Assembly: GCA_019419525.1 (NCBI GenBank)
Contig: DXZU01000018.1
Location: 1-37,777 of the forward strand
Length of the DNA: 37,777 nt
DNA from: Collinsella sp.
GTDB taxonomy: Bacteria > Actinomycetota > Coriobacteriia > Coriobacteriales > Coriobacteriaceae
Reading direction: 5' to 3'
The position numbers were made by a program, and so were the translations under genes. This document shows, piece after piece, positions 15,001 through 23,092 of the stretch. Each line of letters begins with the position of its first letter. Position 1 is the first letter of the stretch. The notes under the pieces were generated by a model. That model had not been told where the DNA came from. It saw only the letters and a list, made by a program, of their open reading frames with translations, and searched no databases.

Positions 15001-16131
15001 CTAGCAATCGATGACGTGAAGGTCATGCGGCGTCTTGGTGAAGGGCTCGTAGCCGTTCTCGGTGACCACGCCGTAGTCCTCCAGGCGCACACCGCCCACG
15101 CCGGGCAGGTAGACTCCGGGCTCCATGGTGATAACCGAGCCGACCTCGATGATATTCTTGCTGCGGTTGAAGTTGGGCAGCTCGTGGATGTCAATGCCCA
15201 CGCCGTGGCCCAGACCATGGTTGTAGTAATCGCCATAGCCGGCATCGCCAATGATCTTCTTGGAAAGCTTGAAAATGTCGTTGCCCTCGACGCCCGGATG
15301 GATGGCGGCGACGCACTCCTCGTGCGCACGGCGCACGAGCGCGTACAAGTCGAGCTGCTCCTGCGTGGGCTCGCCCATCACGACGGTACGAGTCATGTCG
15401 GAGCGGTAGTCGCAATAGCCCGCGCCATAATCCATGAGAACGAAGTCGCCCTTCTCGATCACGCGGTCGCTCGGGACGGCATGCGGGTTGGCGGTGTTGG
15501 GGCCGCTCGCCACGATGGAGCCGAAGGCCAGGCTGTCGGCGCCGTTGGCGAACATAAAGTTCTCGAGCTCGTTGCGAACCTGCTTCTCGGTCATACCGGG
15601 CTTAATATAGCCGAGCATGTGCTGGAAGGCGGCGTCGGTAATCGACTGCGCATGGCGCATGAGCTCGATCTCCTCGGCGTCCTTGATGGCGCGCATCTTG
15701 CGAATGTCGTCATGCATCAGCGGCAGCATGCAGGCGACGGAACGATCCTCAAGGCCACGCTGGATACCCTGGTAGAAGTTGATCTGCATGTCGTCCTCGA
15801 CAGCGCAGACACGGCACTTGTTAGCCGCGATCTTGCCGGCGACCCAACCGGGGATGGTGCCCTCGTCCATGTCGTAGACCCAGGGGCTGCCGGCGGACGT
15901 GTTCTCCTCAAAGCTGTTGAGATAGCGTGAGTCGGTATGGAACAGGCACTGGTCGGCCGTAATAAATGCAGCGTGCGGGAACTCGAAGGTGTAGTCGAAG
16001 ACGCCCTTCACGCCCGTGAGCCAACGAAGGTTGGCCTCGTCGCGCACGACGATAGCGTCGTAGCCGCGCTCGGCCATCAGGGCACGGACACGCTCGATAC
16101 GACCGGCAGGACCGGCAGCAAACTCAGACAT
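15001..16131 (-). CDS. pepP: M24 family metallopeptidase (Xaa-Pro aminopeptidase/dipeptidase type)
   Basis: A cytoplasmic metallopeptidase that likely removes residues before proline. The 376-residue protein has an N-terminal creatinase-like domain (to about 135) and a C-terminal pita-bread domain carrying all five metal ligands: Asp in MDYGAGY and SDMTRTV, His in GLGHGVGIDIHE, Glu in ITMEPGVYLPG and Glu in VRLEDYGVVT. AAGGAA lies 6 bases before the ATG at 16131; the longer open frame is unsupported. It sits upstream of efp, a frequent neighbour in Gram-positive bacteria, with a terminator between. A TTGACA promoter element lies at 16252-16257. PepP versus PepQ cannot be decided here. Confidence 0.9.
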   Translation of the reverse strand: MSEFAAGPAGRIERVRALMAERGYDAIVVRDEANLRWLTGVKGVFDYTFEFPHAAFITADQCLFHTDSRYLNSFEENTSAGSPWVYDMDEGTIPGWVAGKIAANKCRVCAVEDDMQINFYQGIQRGLEDRSVACMLPLMHDDIRKMRAIKDAEEIELMRHAQSITDAAFQHMLGYIKPGMTEKQVRNELENFMFANGADSLAFGSIVASGPNTANPHAVPSDRVIEKGDFVLMDYGAGYCDYRSDMTRTVVMGEPTQEQLDLYALVRRAHEECVAAIHPGVEGNDIFKLSKKIIGDAGYGDYYNHGLGHGVGIDIHELPNFNRSKNIIEVGSVITMEPGVYLPGVGGVRLEDYGVVTENGYEPFTKTPHDLHVIDC

Positions 16132-16187
16132 GCAGATTCCTTTCTTATTGTCCTCATAAAAGCGGGACGGGCCTCGATCGAAAGATG

Positions 16188-16203
16188 GAATCGCGCGCGA
16201 TTC
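16188..16203. other. 16-bp perfect palindrome in the pepP leader
   Basis: GAATCGCGCGCGATTC is its own reverse complement. It lies 56 bases ahead of the pepP start, inside a longer region where GGGCGGG and CCCGTCCC can also pair. It may be an operator or part of an mRNA leader fold. Confidence 0.6.
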
Positions 16204-16228
16204 GCAACCGATTGGAAACCCGCCCCTC

Positions 16229-16257
16229 AACATGATACGAAAGACGATGTATGTCAA
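16229..16257 (-). promoter_or_regulatory. candidate promoter of pepP
   Basis: Minus-strand TTGACA (16252-16257) is a consensus -35. With a 17-base spacer the -10 would be CATGTT (16229-16234); TATCAT (16232-16237) is a better hexamer but only 14 bases away. It lies between the aroB-like stop and pepP. Confidence 0.45.
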
Positions 16258-16263
16258 TAAATC

Positions 16264-17373
16264 CTAGAGAAGTTCTTTGCGAGAAGCCAAGTATGCGTGA
16301 GCATGGCGGTCGAGAACCTCGTCCTCAACGCTCGTTAGACGAATGGCGCCGAGCGCCGCGGGCAGCGGCAACATGCTGCGGTTCGAGCGAACAAACTGCT
16401 GCCTGCGGAACTCCTCGATATATGCGGCAGGCTCCAGATCGAAGGCAAGCTCCTCGATACCAAAGTCCTCCAGGCAGTCATCGACCTCAAAGACGTAATC
16501 GATATCAAAGTCGCAGGCATCATGTGCTAGGCGCGCCTCAAAGCGCATGCCCTCGGACAGCAGCTGGTAGGCAGGAACCTGCACCGCGGCTTTGCCCAGG
16601 CAGACGCGCAGAGTACGCTCCCCCGTCTTGCCAAAGTCTAGAGCGTGGCGGGCGCTGGGATTCGTAGCCATCAGTACGTCCTTACGGGCAGTCTGAGACC
16701 ACTGAACGGCATTGACGAGCGCGACCTCCTCGCCCGCGAGAATCTCGGGGACGGTCTCGGTAAACTGATTCCAGCGGGACTTGCTGCTCGAAAGCATGGT
16801 GCCAACAAGTACCACATAGCCAAGTTTGAGGTCATCGGGGTCCGCCTCGCGAACAAGATCAAGGTCACACACGACCAACCCCGGCTCGGGACGGAACGCG
16901 ATAGCGGGAAGCGCATTCGCCGACGAGGCAACGAGCGGCCTCATGGTCGTCGCGACCGTGAGCATGGCGTCAAACGTCGTCGGCAGCAAGGCGCACTCGG
17001 TGCGACCGCACCACTGATTGGCACACCAGCAAACGACTGAGCAGGTCGCCGTGTCGCCGACAGCGACAACGAGATCATCGCAGGTAATGCCGTTAGCCGA
17101 CAGCACGCCAAAGACGGTATCGGCATCGACCAGCGTAGCACCGGCAGGCGAAACCTCGAGGACGAGCGGCGACACGGCAAAACCGGCGTCAACCAGTGCA
17201 TGCTCGACAACCTCGCCAAAACGCTCGGATGTGGCGTCGTTCCAAACCACCATCGCACGCTTAGGCTTGCCCACAGCCGAGGCAAACATGCGCGACAGCT
17301 CCTCGAACGCCCCCAATCCGACGCGGACATCGACACTGCGGTTTTGGAAATTGATAAGTTGACGGCGAATCAT
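16264..17373 (-). CDS. AroB-like protein lacking 3-dehydroquinate synthase active-site residues
   Basis: Over its 369 residues the protein follows the dehydroquinate synthase fold, with VVAVGDTATCSV (family GGGVVGDLAGF) at 103-114, LLPTTFDAMLTV (PTTLLAQVDASVGGK) at 129-140, DLDLVREAD at 170-178 and ALDFGKTGERTL (NFGHTxGHAIE) at 244-255. The usual metal ligands are gone: Glu of GFAEVIK is replaced within GYVVLVG (185-191), the first GHT His is Lys249, and HGEAV is absent near MRFEARLA (276-283). The NAD-loop glycines are also eroded. The frame is intact and coupled to aroK by an ATGA overlap, so it is probably expressed but not a normal AroB. A scaffold, regulatory or changed catalytic role is possible; none can be named. 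Confidence 0.75.
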   Translation of the reverse strand: MIRRQLINFQNRSVDVRVGLGAFEELSRMFASAVGKPKRAMVVWNDATSERFGEVVEHALVDAGFAVSPLVLEVSPAGATLVDADTVFGVLSANGITCDDLVVAVGDTATCSVVCWCANQWCGRTECALLPTTFDAMLTVATTMRPLVASSANALPAIAFRPEPGLVVCDLDLVREADPDDLKLGYVVLVGTMLSSSKSRWNQFTETVPEILAGEEVALVNAVQWSQTARKDVLMATNPSARHALDFGKTGERTLRVCLGKAAVQVPAYQLLSEGMRFEARLAHDACDFDIDYVFEVDDCLEDFGIEELAFDLEPAAYIEEFRRQQFVRSNRSMLPLPAALGAIRLTSVEDEVLDRHAHAYLASRKELL

Positions 17374-17903
17374 AGCAGTCCACGCTCCAAAAGCATCTCG
17401 GCACAAAGGTAGGAAACGTCCTCGAAGGACTTGTTGCGAATATCAAGGGTAATATCGGCCGCCTGGCGATACAGCGGACGGCGATGCTCAAACAAGCGCG
17501 CAGCGTGCTCGGGCGAGCGGAAATCGGGCCGGGTATCGGAGCGACGAATCTGGCGCAACGAGTCCTCAAAGTCGCCTTCGAGGTACACGCATGTACCCAT
17601 CTCGTGCATCAGCTCAATGTTCACCGGCGTCTCGACGATGCCGCCTCCGCACGATACCAGCAGGCTGCGCTCGCTTTGAAGCGAACGGAGTGCCGAGGTC
17701 TCGAGCTCGCGAAAACGATCCTCGCCCTCGGTCTCAAATATCTCGGTCACCGACTTGCCGCATCGACGCACAACCAAGCGATCGGTATCGATGAATCGAC
17801 GCTTGAACATAGTGCCCACATTGCGCGCAAGCGTCGACTTGCCCGCGCCCAAAAAGCCGATAAAGAAGATATGGTCGCAGCCGTGTTTGATGTGCTGGGA
17901 CAT
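17370..17903 (-). CDS. aroK: shikimate kinase
   Basis: Phosphorylates shikimate to shikimate-3-phosphate in aromatic amino acid and chorismate synthesis. The 177 residues include Walker A FLGAGKSTLA, the shikimate-binding IDTDRLV, FRELE, the GGG of VSCGGGIVETP, the lid segment DTRPDFRS and RRPLYRQAA. All expected substrate contacts are present, in contrast to the degenerate AroB-like gene that overlaps it by 4 bases. It is preceded by yqeG 8 bases upstream, which continues the alaS-ruvX-mltG-yqeG run. The ribosome site is weak (GAGGAA 11 bases away). Confidence 0.9.
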   Translation of the reverse strand: MSQHIKHGCDHIFFIGFLGAGKSTLARNVGTMFKRRFIDTDRLVVRRCGKSVTEIFETEGEDRFRELETSALRSLQSERSLLVSCGGGIVETPVNIELMHEMGTCVYLEGDFEDSLRQIRRSDTRPDFRSPEHAARLFEHRRPLYRQAADITLDIRNKSFEDVSYLCAEMLLERGLL

Positions 17904-17911
17904 GGCGAAAC

Positions 17912-18409
17912 CTATTCCTCGCAGGGAAGGTCGCGCAGGGCCCGGCGCTCAAAGATACGGAAGATCTGCGTGTACCACAGGTCCTGGGTTGCCTGCGGCT
18001 TGACCAGAATGGTGTCAACGCCGGCAAAGTTACCGCTCCACACGTCCGTGTACAGCTGATCGCCGATCAGCACCGCCTCGTCTGCCGTGGCGCCGAGGCG
18101 CTTAAGACCCGCCTTCAAGGCAAACGGGGCGGGCTTCATGGCGTGGCTGATGGCCTCGAGTCCCAGCTCACGTGCAGAGCTCATGACCTGATCGCGATGC
18201 CAGTTGTTGGACACCATGCACAGCTTAAAGCCTTTGGCGCGGGCGGTATCGAGCCAAGCGGAAACCGCGGCGGGAACCTGCTCGGTGTCGCGCGGAACCA
18301 GAGTGTTATCGCGATCGAGCAGAATGGCGCGTTTGCCGTCGGCCCACAGGGTATCAAGGTCGATGCGGTCGACCGAGGCAACGTATCGTTTGGGGCTAAA
18401 TATCCTCAT
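17912..18409 (-). CDS. yqeG: YqeG family HAD-IIIA phosphatase
   Basis: A cytoplasmic HAD-superfamily hydrolase of the YqeG group; the physiological substrate is not settled. The 165 residues start MRIFSPKRYVASV and carry motif I LLDRDNTLV (nucleophile Asp), motif II MVSNNWH, Lys in AMKPAPFALK and motif III LIGDQLYTDVWSGN. The start is taken at 18409, one base after the mltG stop; the upstream open frame is a shadow of mltG. YqeG next to shikimate pathway genes recurs in Gram-positive bacteria. Confidence 0.88.
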   Translation of the reverse strand: MRIFSPKRYVASVDRIDLDTLWADGKRAILLDRDNTLVPRDTEQVPAAVSAWLDTARAKGFKLCMVSNNWHRDQVMSSARELGLEAISHAMKPAPFALKAGLKRLGATADEAVLIGDQLYTDVWSGNFAGVDTILVKPQATQDLWYTQIFRIFERRALRDLPCEE

Positions 18410-18410
18410 G

Positions 18411-19844
18411 CTAATTCCAAGACTGTTGATGCTCTTCGTAGGTTTGCGAGAAGTACTCCTCGTCCTGCGTAATGTAGAAATACAGGTCATCAGAGTCGGT
18501 CGGCTCAAGCGTGGCCTTGAGTGCCTCGAGCGACGGAGAGCAGATGGGCGTGGGTGGCAGACCCTCGTGCTTATAGGTGTTATAGGGGCTATCACTCTGC
18601 AGGTCGTCGGCGGTAACCTCGCCACCGGTGACATACATCATGGTCGCATCGCTGTTGAGATAACGCAGACCGTCGAGCTTGCCGGCAAGGCGGTTGTAGA
18701 AGACCGAGGCCACGTGCGCACGTTGATCGGCGTTGAGGCCCTCGCGCTCAACGATAGAGGCCAAGTTGACGATGTCGTAGTCGGACATCTCCACACCGTA
18801 GCGCTCCTTGATCTTGGCTTCGCAGCTCGCAAAGTCAAGCGACTTGTACTCGGTCTTAAACTGATCGAGCATGGCGCGAATCACGTCATCGGCCGTCGGC
18901 GAATCACCCAACGAATAGGTCTTGGGGAACAAGAAACCCTCGAGCGAGTCGTTGGCGGCGCCCTTAAGGAAGCTATAGTCATCCACGTAATTGGAGGCCT
19001 TAGCCTGGTTGAGGAAGTCTTCCTTAGAGATGCTGTCGTAGGCCTGGGCCACACGGTCAGCGACTTGATCGACCGTCAGGCCCTCAGGGATAGTCAGCGC
19101 ATTGGAGCCCGCGTTAGGACCTTCCATGAGCTGTTGAACAACCTTGGTCGCATCCATGAGCGTGGTGAACGAGTAGGTGCCAGGCTTAAGCGACATATCA
19201 GCGTTGAGCTTTTTCACCGCCGCGTAGTAATCCTTGGGATTTTCGACGATATGGTTCTCGGAGAGAATCGAGGCGATCGTATCGCCCGAAGCACCGTCGG
19301 GAATGGTCACCGTAACCTGCTGACCAGCCGCGACCTTCGTATCCTCACCGGTAAAGAAGCCCTTGACGGCAGGCACGACAAAGAAAGCGATAGTAGCAAG
19401 CGCGATTACGGCCACCACGACGCCGACAATTATGGGCACCGGGGAGCTTTTCTTTTGGGCACCGCGACGAGCATGCGTGTTGTAGCTCGAGCGGGCCGCC
19501 GGAGCAACGCCATGCGAACCGCGAGCGTGATGCGAATGCGATTGGGGGGCCTGCGTTCGCTGAGTAGGTGCCTGATGCTTAAAGCGAGCACCGCCTGCAG
19601 GCTGAGCCGAACGAGCAGCGGGCTGCTGAGCCGCGTGAGAAACCGGATACTGAACCGAACGAGCAGAAGACTGCTGACCCGTCCGTTGAACAGGTTGGGC
19701 CGAACGAGAGGAGAACTGCACCGGGCGCGCGGCAGATTGAGCTGCGCGCTGGGTCGGCTGTGCCGGACGCTGGCCAGGCTGGGCAGGGCGCGACGACGGC
19801 TGACGTGTACGATTCGGCTGGCGCGGATCGGAAGCACTAGGCAT
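18411..19844 (-). CDS. mltG: endolytic transglycosylase MltG with long disordered N-terminus
   Basis: A membrane-bound lytic enzyme that cuts nascent peptidoglycan glycan strands. The 477 residues comprise a cytoplasmic Gln/Arg/Ser/Pro/Ala-rich low-complexity region (1-130) with SAQP- and RPAQP-like repeats, one membrane segment (about 135-160), a LysM-like part and the YceG catalytic domain with the Glu of LASIVEREG, SVFYNRL and HEGLPPTPICSPSLEAL. The usual YceG length is about 340; the extra length is the N-terminal tail. It overlaps ruvX by 8 bases. ruvX-mltG adjacency is common. Confidence 0.93.
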   Translation of the reverse strand: MPSASDPRQPNRTRQPSSRPAQPGQRPAQPTQRAAQSAARPVQFSSRSAQPVQRTGQQSSARSVQYPVSHAAQQPAARSAQPAGGARFKHQAPTQRTQAPQSHSHHARGSHGVAPAARSSYNTHARRGAQKKSSPVPIIVGVVVAVIALATIAFFVVPAVKGFFTGEDTKVAAGQQVTVTIPDGASGDTIASILSENHIVENPKDYYAAVKKLNADMSLKPGTYSFTTLMDATKVVQQLMEGPNAGSNALTIPEGLTVDQVADRVAQAYDSISKEDFLNQAKASNYVDDYSFLKGAANDSLEGFLFPKTYSLGDSPTADDVIRAMLDQFKTEYKSLDFASCEAKIKERYGVEMSDYDIVNLASIVEREGLNADQRAHVASVFYNRLAGKLDGLRYLNSDATMMYVTGGEVTADDLQSDSPYNTYKHEGLPPTPICSPSLEALKATLEPTDSDDLYFYITQDEEYFSQTYEEHQQSWN

Positions 19845-20265
19845 GCGAAACCTCCTCGTTTTTGCGATCGAGCCATGTCTGCAAGAACAGGCTAGCGGCG
19901 ATCATGTCAATCTTGCCCCTCATCTGCTTTTCGTTGAGTCCCTGCTCGCGCAGGATACGCTTGGCCTCTTGCGAGGACAGGCGCTCATCCTCAAACACCA
20001 GCGGAAGGCCGAGCTCGTCTGCAATCTTTTGCGCCACGGCGGCAACGCGCTCGGCCTGGGGGCCGGGTTCGCCGGCCATGGTCAGGGGACGTCCGCTTAC
20101 CAGGATGTCAGGCTCATAGTCCTCGACCAGATAGCGGAACGTCTTGGCCATACCGGTGACCTCAGCGGTCGGGAGCACCTTGACGGGCATCGCCATCTTG
20201 CCATCACGGCTCGAGACGGCGATGCCGATCCTGGTCTCCCCTATGTCCAGCGCGAGCGCGACCAC
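19837..20265 (-). CDS. ruvX: YqgF/RuvX family putative Holliday junction resolvase (pre-16S rRNA nuclease)
   Basis: An RNase H-fold protein of 142 residues. The family has been assigned Holliday-junction resolution and, in E. coli, 5' processing of pre-16S rRNA. It shows ALDIGETRIGIAVS with the first catalytic Asp, LVSGRPLTMAGEPG, FEDERLSSQEA with Glu, and GKIDMIAASLFL with the last Asp. It lies 17 bases after alaS and overlaps mltG; alaS-ruvX-mltG is a conserved order. Confidence 0.93.
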   Translation of the reverse strand: MVALALDIGETRIGIAVSSRDGKMAMPVKVLPTAEVTGMAKTFRYLVEDYEPDILVSGRPLTMAGEPGPQAERVAAVAQKIADELGLPLVFEDERLSSQEAKRILREQGLNEKQMRGKIDMIAASLFLQTWLDRKNEEVSHA

Positions 20266-20282
20266 AGCGACTTCTTAGATTC

Positions 20283-22940
20283 TTAGGCGCCGAGCGCGGT
20301 CTTAGCGGCCGCAAGGGCATCGGCGATGCCGGCAGCATTCTTGCCACCAGCCTGGGCCATGTTGGGACGACCGCCACCGCGACCGTCGACCAGACCCGCG
20401 ATCTGCTTGATCACGTTACCGGCGTGGAAACCGGCCTTGACGGCGTCATCGGAGCCGGCAGCGAGCAGGGCCGGAGTGCCCTTCTCAGTCACGCTGGCGA
20501 CGACACAAGCGACAGGGCCGGCGACCTTCTGATGCACGGTATCCCATACGTTGCGCAGGTCGGCAGCCTCAAGGCCCTGGAGCTCAGCGACAACGAGCTT
20601 ATAGCCGTCGAGCTCGACGGCGCCCTCGATGGCGCTGGAGATAGCGTCGGAGGAGCCACCGGTCAGAGCCTTCTTGAGCTTATTGGACGTCTCGCGCAGC
20701 TCGGCCTGCAGGTTCTCCACGCGGGCGGGAACCTCGTCTACGCGGCACTTGAGCACAGCGGCGGCGGCGTCGACGAGCGCCAGGCGGTCGGCCATATAGT
20801 CGAGAGCACCCTTAGAGGTCACGGCCTCGATACGACGGACATTCGAGCCCGTAGAGGACTCGGAAATGATCTTGAACAGGCCAATCTCAGCAGTGTTGGC
20901 AGCGTGCGTGCCACCGCAGAGCTCGCGGGAGAACGGCTGGTCCTCGGCGCCCACGGAGACGACGCGGACGACATCGCCGTACTTCTCGCCAAACAGAGCG
21001 ACAGCGCCGGCGGCCTTAGCCTCGTCGATGCCCATGACACGGGTCACGACCGGCTTGGAAGCGAAGATCTGCTGGTTGACCAGGTCCTCGACAGCCTTGA
21101 GCTGCTCAGAGGACAGAGCCTCGAAGTGCGTGAAGTCAAAGCGCAGGTGCTCGGGCGTCACCAGCGAGCCGGCCTGGGAGACGTGCTCGCCCAGGACCTG
21201 CTTAAGGGCGGCGTCGAGCAGGTGCGTGGCGGTGTGGTTGCGGCGCAAGAAGCCACGGCGCTCGGCGTCGAGCGCGGCGGTAACAGCGGCACCGACAGTC
21301 AGCGTGCCCTCGGCAACGTGGGCGACGTGAGCATACAGGCCGTTGTGGTTCTTGGTATCGGAAACGGTCAGCGAAACGCCCTCGGCGGAAAGCTCGCCGG
21401 CATCGCCCTGCTGGCCACCCATCTCGGCATAGAACGGGGTGCGGTCAAGCACGACCTCGACGTCCTCGCCGGCGGCAGCGGACTCGACGGACTCGCCGTT
21501 GCGCACGATGGCGACAACCTTGGCGCCCTCGATCACATCGTTGTCATAGCCGTCGAACTCGGTCGCTGCGACCTTGTCGGAAAGCTCGACCCACACGTCG
21601 TTGAAGCTGCCCCAGGCGTCGCCCTTGGCATTGGCGCGGGCGCGGGCCTTCTGGTCCTCCATGCAGGCAGTGAAGCCGTCCATGTCGACGTCGTGACCAG
21701 CGGTGCCGGCGATCTCGACGGTCAGGTCGATGGGGAAACCAAAGGTGTCGTGCAGCTTAAAGGCAACATCGCCCGGAAGCGCAGCACCCTCGGCAAGCGC
21801 TGCCAGGGCCTCATCCAGGTAGACGCGACCGTAGTCGAGCGTCGTGGAGAAGCGCTCCTCCTCGGAGGCGACGATACACTTGACGAGAGCGACGTTCTTG
21901 AGCAGCTCAGGATAGGCCTCGCCCATCCGAGCGTTGACCTCGTCGATGAACTTAGTCAGGAAGGCGCCCTCGATGCCCAGCAGGCGACCGTGGAACACGG
22001 CGCGGCGGAGCAGGCGGCGAAGGACGTACTCGCGACCCTCGTTACCGGGCAGGATGCCGTCAGAGATCATGAAGTCGACGGCACGGGAGTGGTCGGCGAT
22101 GATGCGAAGAGAACGGCTGGCGCCGGAGTAATCGTCGGCGTCATAGGTCTTGCCGCTGATCTCCTCGCCCAGCTTGATGAGGTGCTGCATCAGATCACCG
22201 TCGTAGTTAGCAGTCTTGTGCTGCATGATAGCGGCCATGCGCTCCAGGCCCATGCCCGTATCGAGGTTGCGGTGCGGCAGCTCCGGCATGGAGCCGTCCT
22301 CCTGACGGTCGTACTGGGTAAAGACGAGGTTCCAGAACTCAAGGAAGCGGTCGCAGTCGCAGCCGGGCTTGCAGTCGGCGCTGCCGCAGCCGACCTCCTC
22401 GCCCATATCAAAGTAGATCTCTGAGCACGGACCGCAGGGACCGGTGGGGCCAGCGGCCCAGAAGTTGTCGTCCTCGCCCAGGCGGGAGATGTGGTCCTCA
22501 GCAACGCCCAAAGAACGCCACACGTCGTGGGTCTCGTCGTCCTCGGTAAAGACGGTAAAGTACAGGCGGTCGAGCGGCAGCTTGAACTCCTTGGTGATGA
22601 GCTCAAAGGCCCAGGCGCAAGCCTGCTCCTTGGAGACGCCGCCAAAAGAGAAGTCGCCAAGCATCTCGAAGAAGGACAGGTGACGGCCGTCCTCGCCGAT
22701 GCAATCGATGTCGTTGGTGCGGACGCACTTCTGGCAGGAAATCGCGCCGATCTCCTTCATGGTCTTCTTGCCCTGGTAGTACTCCTTAAACTGGTTCATG
22801 CCGGCGTTGGCAAGCAGCAGCGAAGGATCGTCGGGAACAAGAGACGAAGAAGGATAGAGCTTAAGACCGCGCTCCTCAAAGAAGTTGAGGAACTTGGAGC
22901 GGATCTCGGCCGTAGTCATTGACGGGTAGTCAGCACTCAT
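20283..22940 (-). CDS. alaS: alanine-tRNA ligase
   Basis: Charges tRNA-Ala and edits misacylated Ser/Gly. The 885 residues cover the class II core (LVPDDPSLLLANAGMNQFKE; GPTGPCGPCSEI), the tRNA-recognition helices, the editing domain with HTATHLL and, later, RELCGGTH (zinc ligands), and the C-terminal glycine-rich GRGGGRPNMAQAGG. Normal length. The start at 22940 has AGGAG 10 bases upstream. No T-box leader is visible, unlike ileS. It heads the ruvX-mltG-yqeG-aroK cluster. Confidence 0.97.
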   Translation of the reverse strand: MSADYPSMTTAEIRSKFLNFFEERGLKLYPSSSLVPDDPSLLLANAGMNQFKEYYQGKKTMKEIGAISCQKCVRTNDIDCIGEDGRHLSFFEMLGDFSFGGVSKEQACAWAFELITKEFKLPLDRLYFTVFTEDDETHDVWRSLGVAEDHISRLGEDDNFWAAGPTGPCGPCSEIYFDMGEEVGCGSADCKPGCDCDRFLEFWNLVFTQYDRQEDGSMPELPHRNLDTGMGLERMAAIMQHKTANYDGDLMQHLIKLGEEISGKTYDADDYSGASRSLRIIADHSRAVDFMISDGILPGNEGREYVLRRLLRRAVFHGRLLGIEGAFLTKFIDEVNARMGEAYPELLKNVALVKCIVASEEERFSTTLDYGRVYLDEALAALAEGAALPGDVAFKLHDTFGFPIDLTVEIAGTAGHDVDMDGFTACMEDQKARARANAKGDAWGSFNDVWVELSDKVAATEFDGYDNDVIEGAKVVAIVRNGESVESAAAGEDVEVVLDRTPFYAEMGGQQGDAGELSAEGVSLTVSDTKNHNGLYAHVAHVAEGTLTVGAAVTAALDAERRGFLRRNHTATHLLDAALKQVLGEHVSQAGSLVTPEHLRFDFTHFEALSSEQLKAVEDLVNQQIFASKPVVTRVMGIDEAKAAGAVALFGEKYGDVVRVVSVGAEDQPFSRELCGGTHAANTAEIGLFKIISESSTGSNVRRIEAVTSKGALDYMADRLALVDAAAAVLKCRVDEVPARVENLQAELRETSNKLKKALTGGSSDAISSAIEGAVELDGYKLVVAELQGLEAADLRNVWDTVHQKVAGPVACVVASVTEKGTPALLAAGSDDAVKAGFHAGNVIKQIAGLVDGRGGGRPNMAQAGGKNAAGIADALAAAKTALGA

Positions 22941-22986
22941 AGAGGGAATCTCCTCGGTTTCACATCGAAACAGTTCAAACGTAACG

Positions 22987-23015
22987 ATATTACCATCCCA
23001 CCGCGCAAGTGCAAA
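22987..23015 (-). promoter_or_regulatory. candidate promoter of alaS
   Basis: Minus-strand TTTGCA (23010-23015) and TAATAT (22987-22992) are separated by 17 bases. The -35 overlaps the T-run of the preceding terminator. The leader to alaS is short. Confidence 0.45.
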
Positions 23016-23041
23016 AAAGAGGGCCGGCACAATGCCGGCCC
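23013..23041 (-). terminator. strong terminator after the AI-2E transporter gene
   Basis: Minus-strand GGGCCGGCA/TGCCGGCCC, a perfect 9-bp stem with a 3-base loop, followed by TCTTTTTT. It ends the sigma-factor operon before alaS. Confidence 0.95.
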
Positions 23042-23092
23042 TTCAGCGAAATTGCATGTTAGCGCGTATGAATATTAATCCGAATTACCCCG

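Noticed and set aside
20424..22424. 666-residue plus-strand open frame opposite alaS
   Set aside because: Low-complexity Gly/Leu/Val/Asp composition typical of antisense frames; alaS is unambiguous on the other strand.
22941..23020. T-box leader for alaS
   Set aside because: The gap is too short and contains neither the specifier region nor the GGGTGG core.
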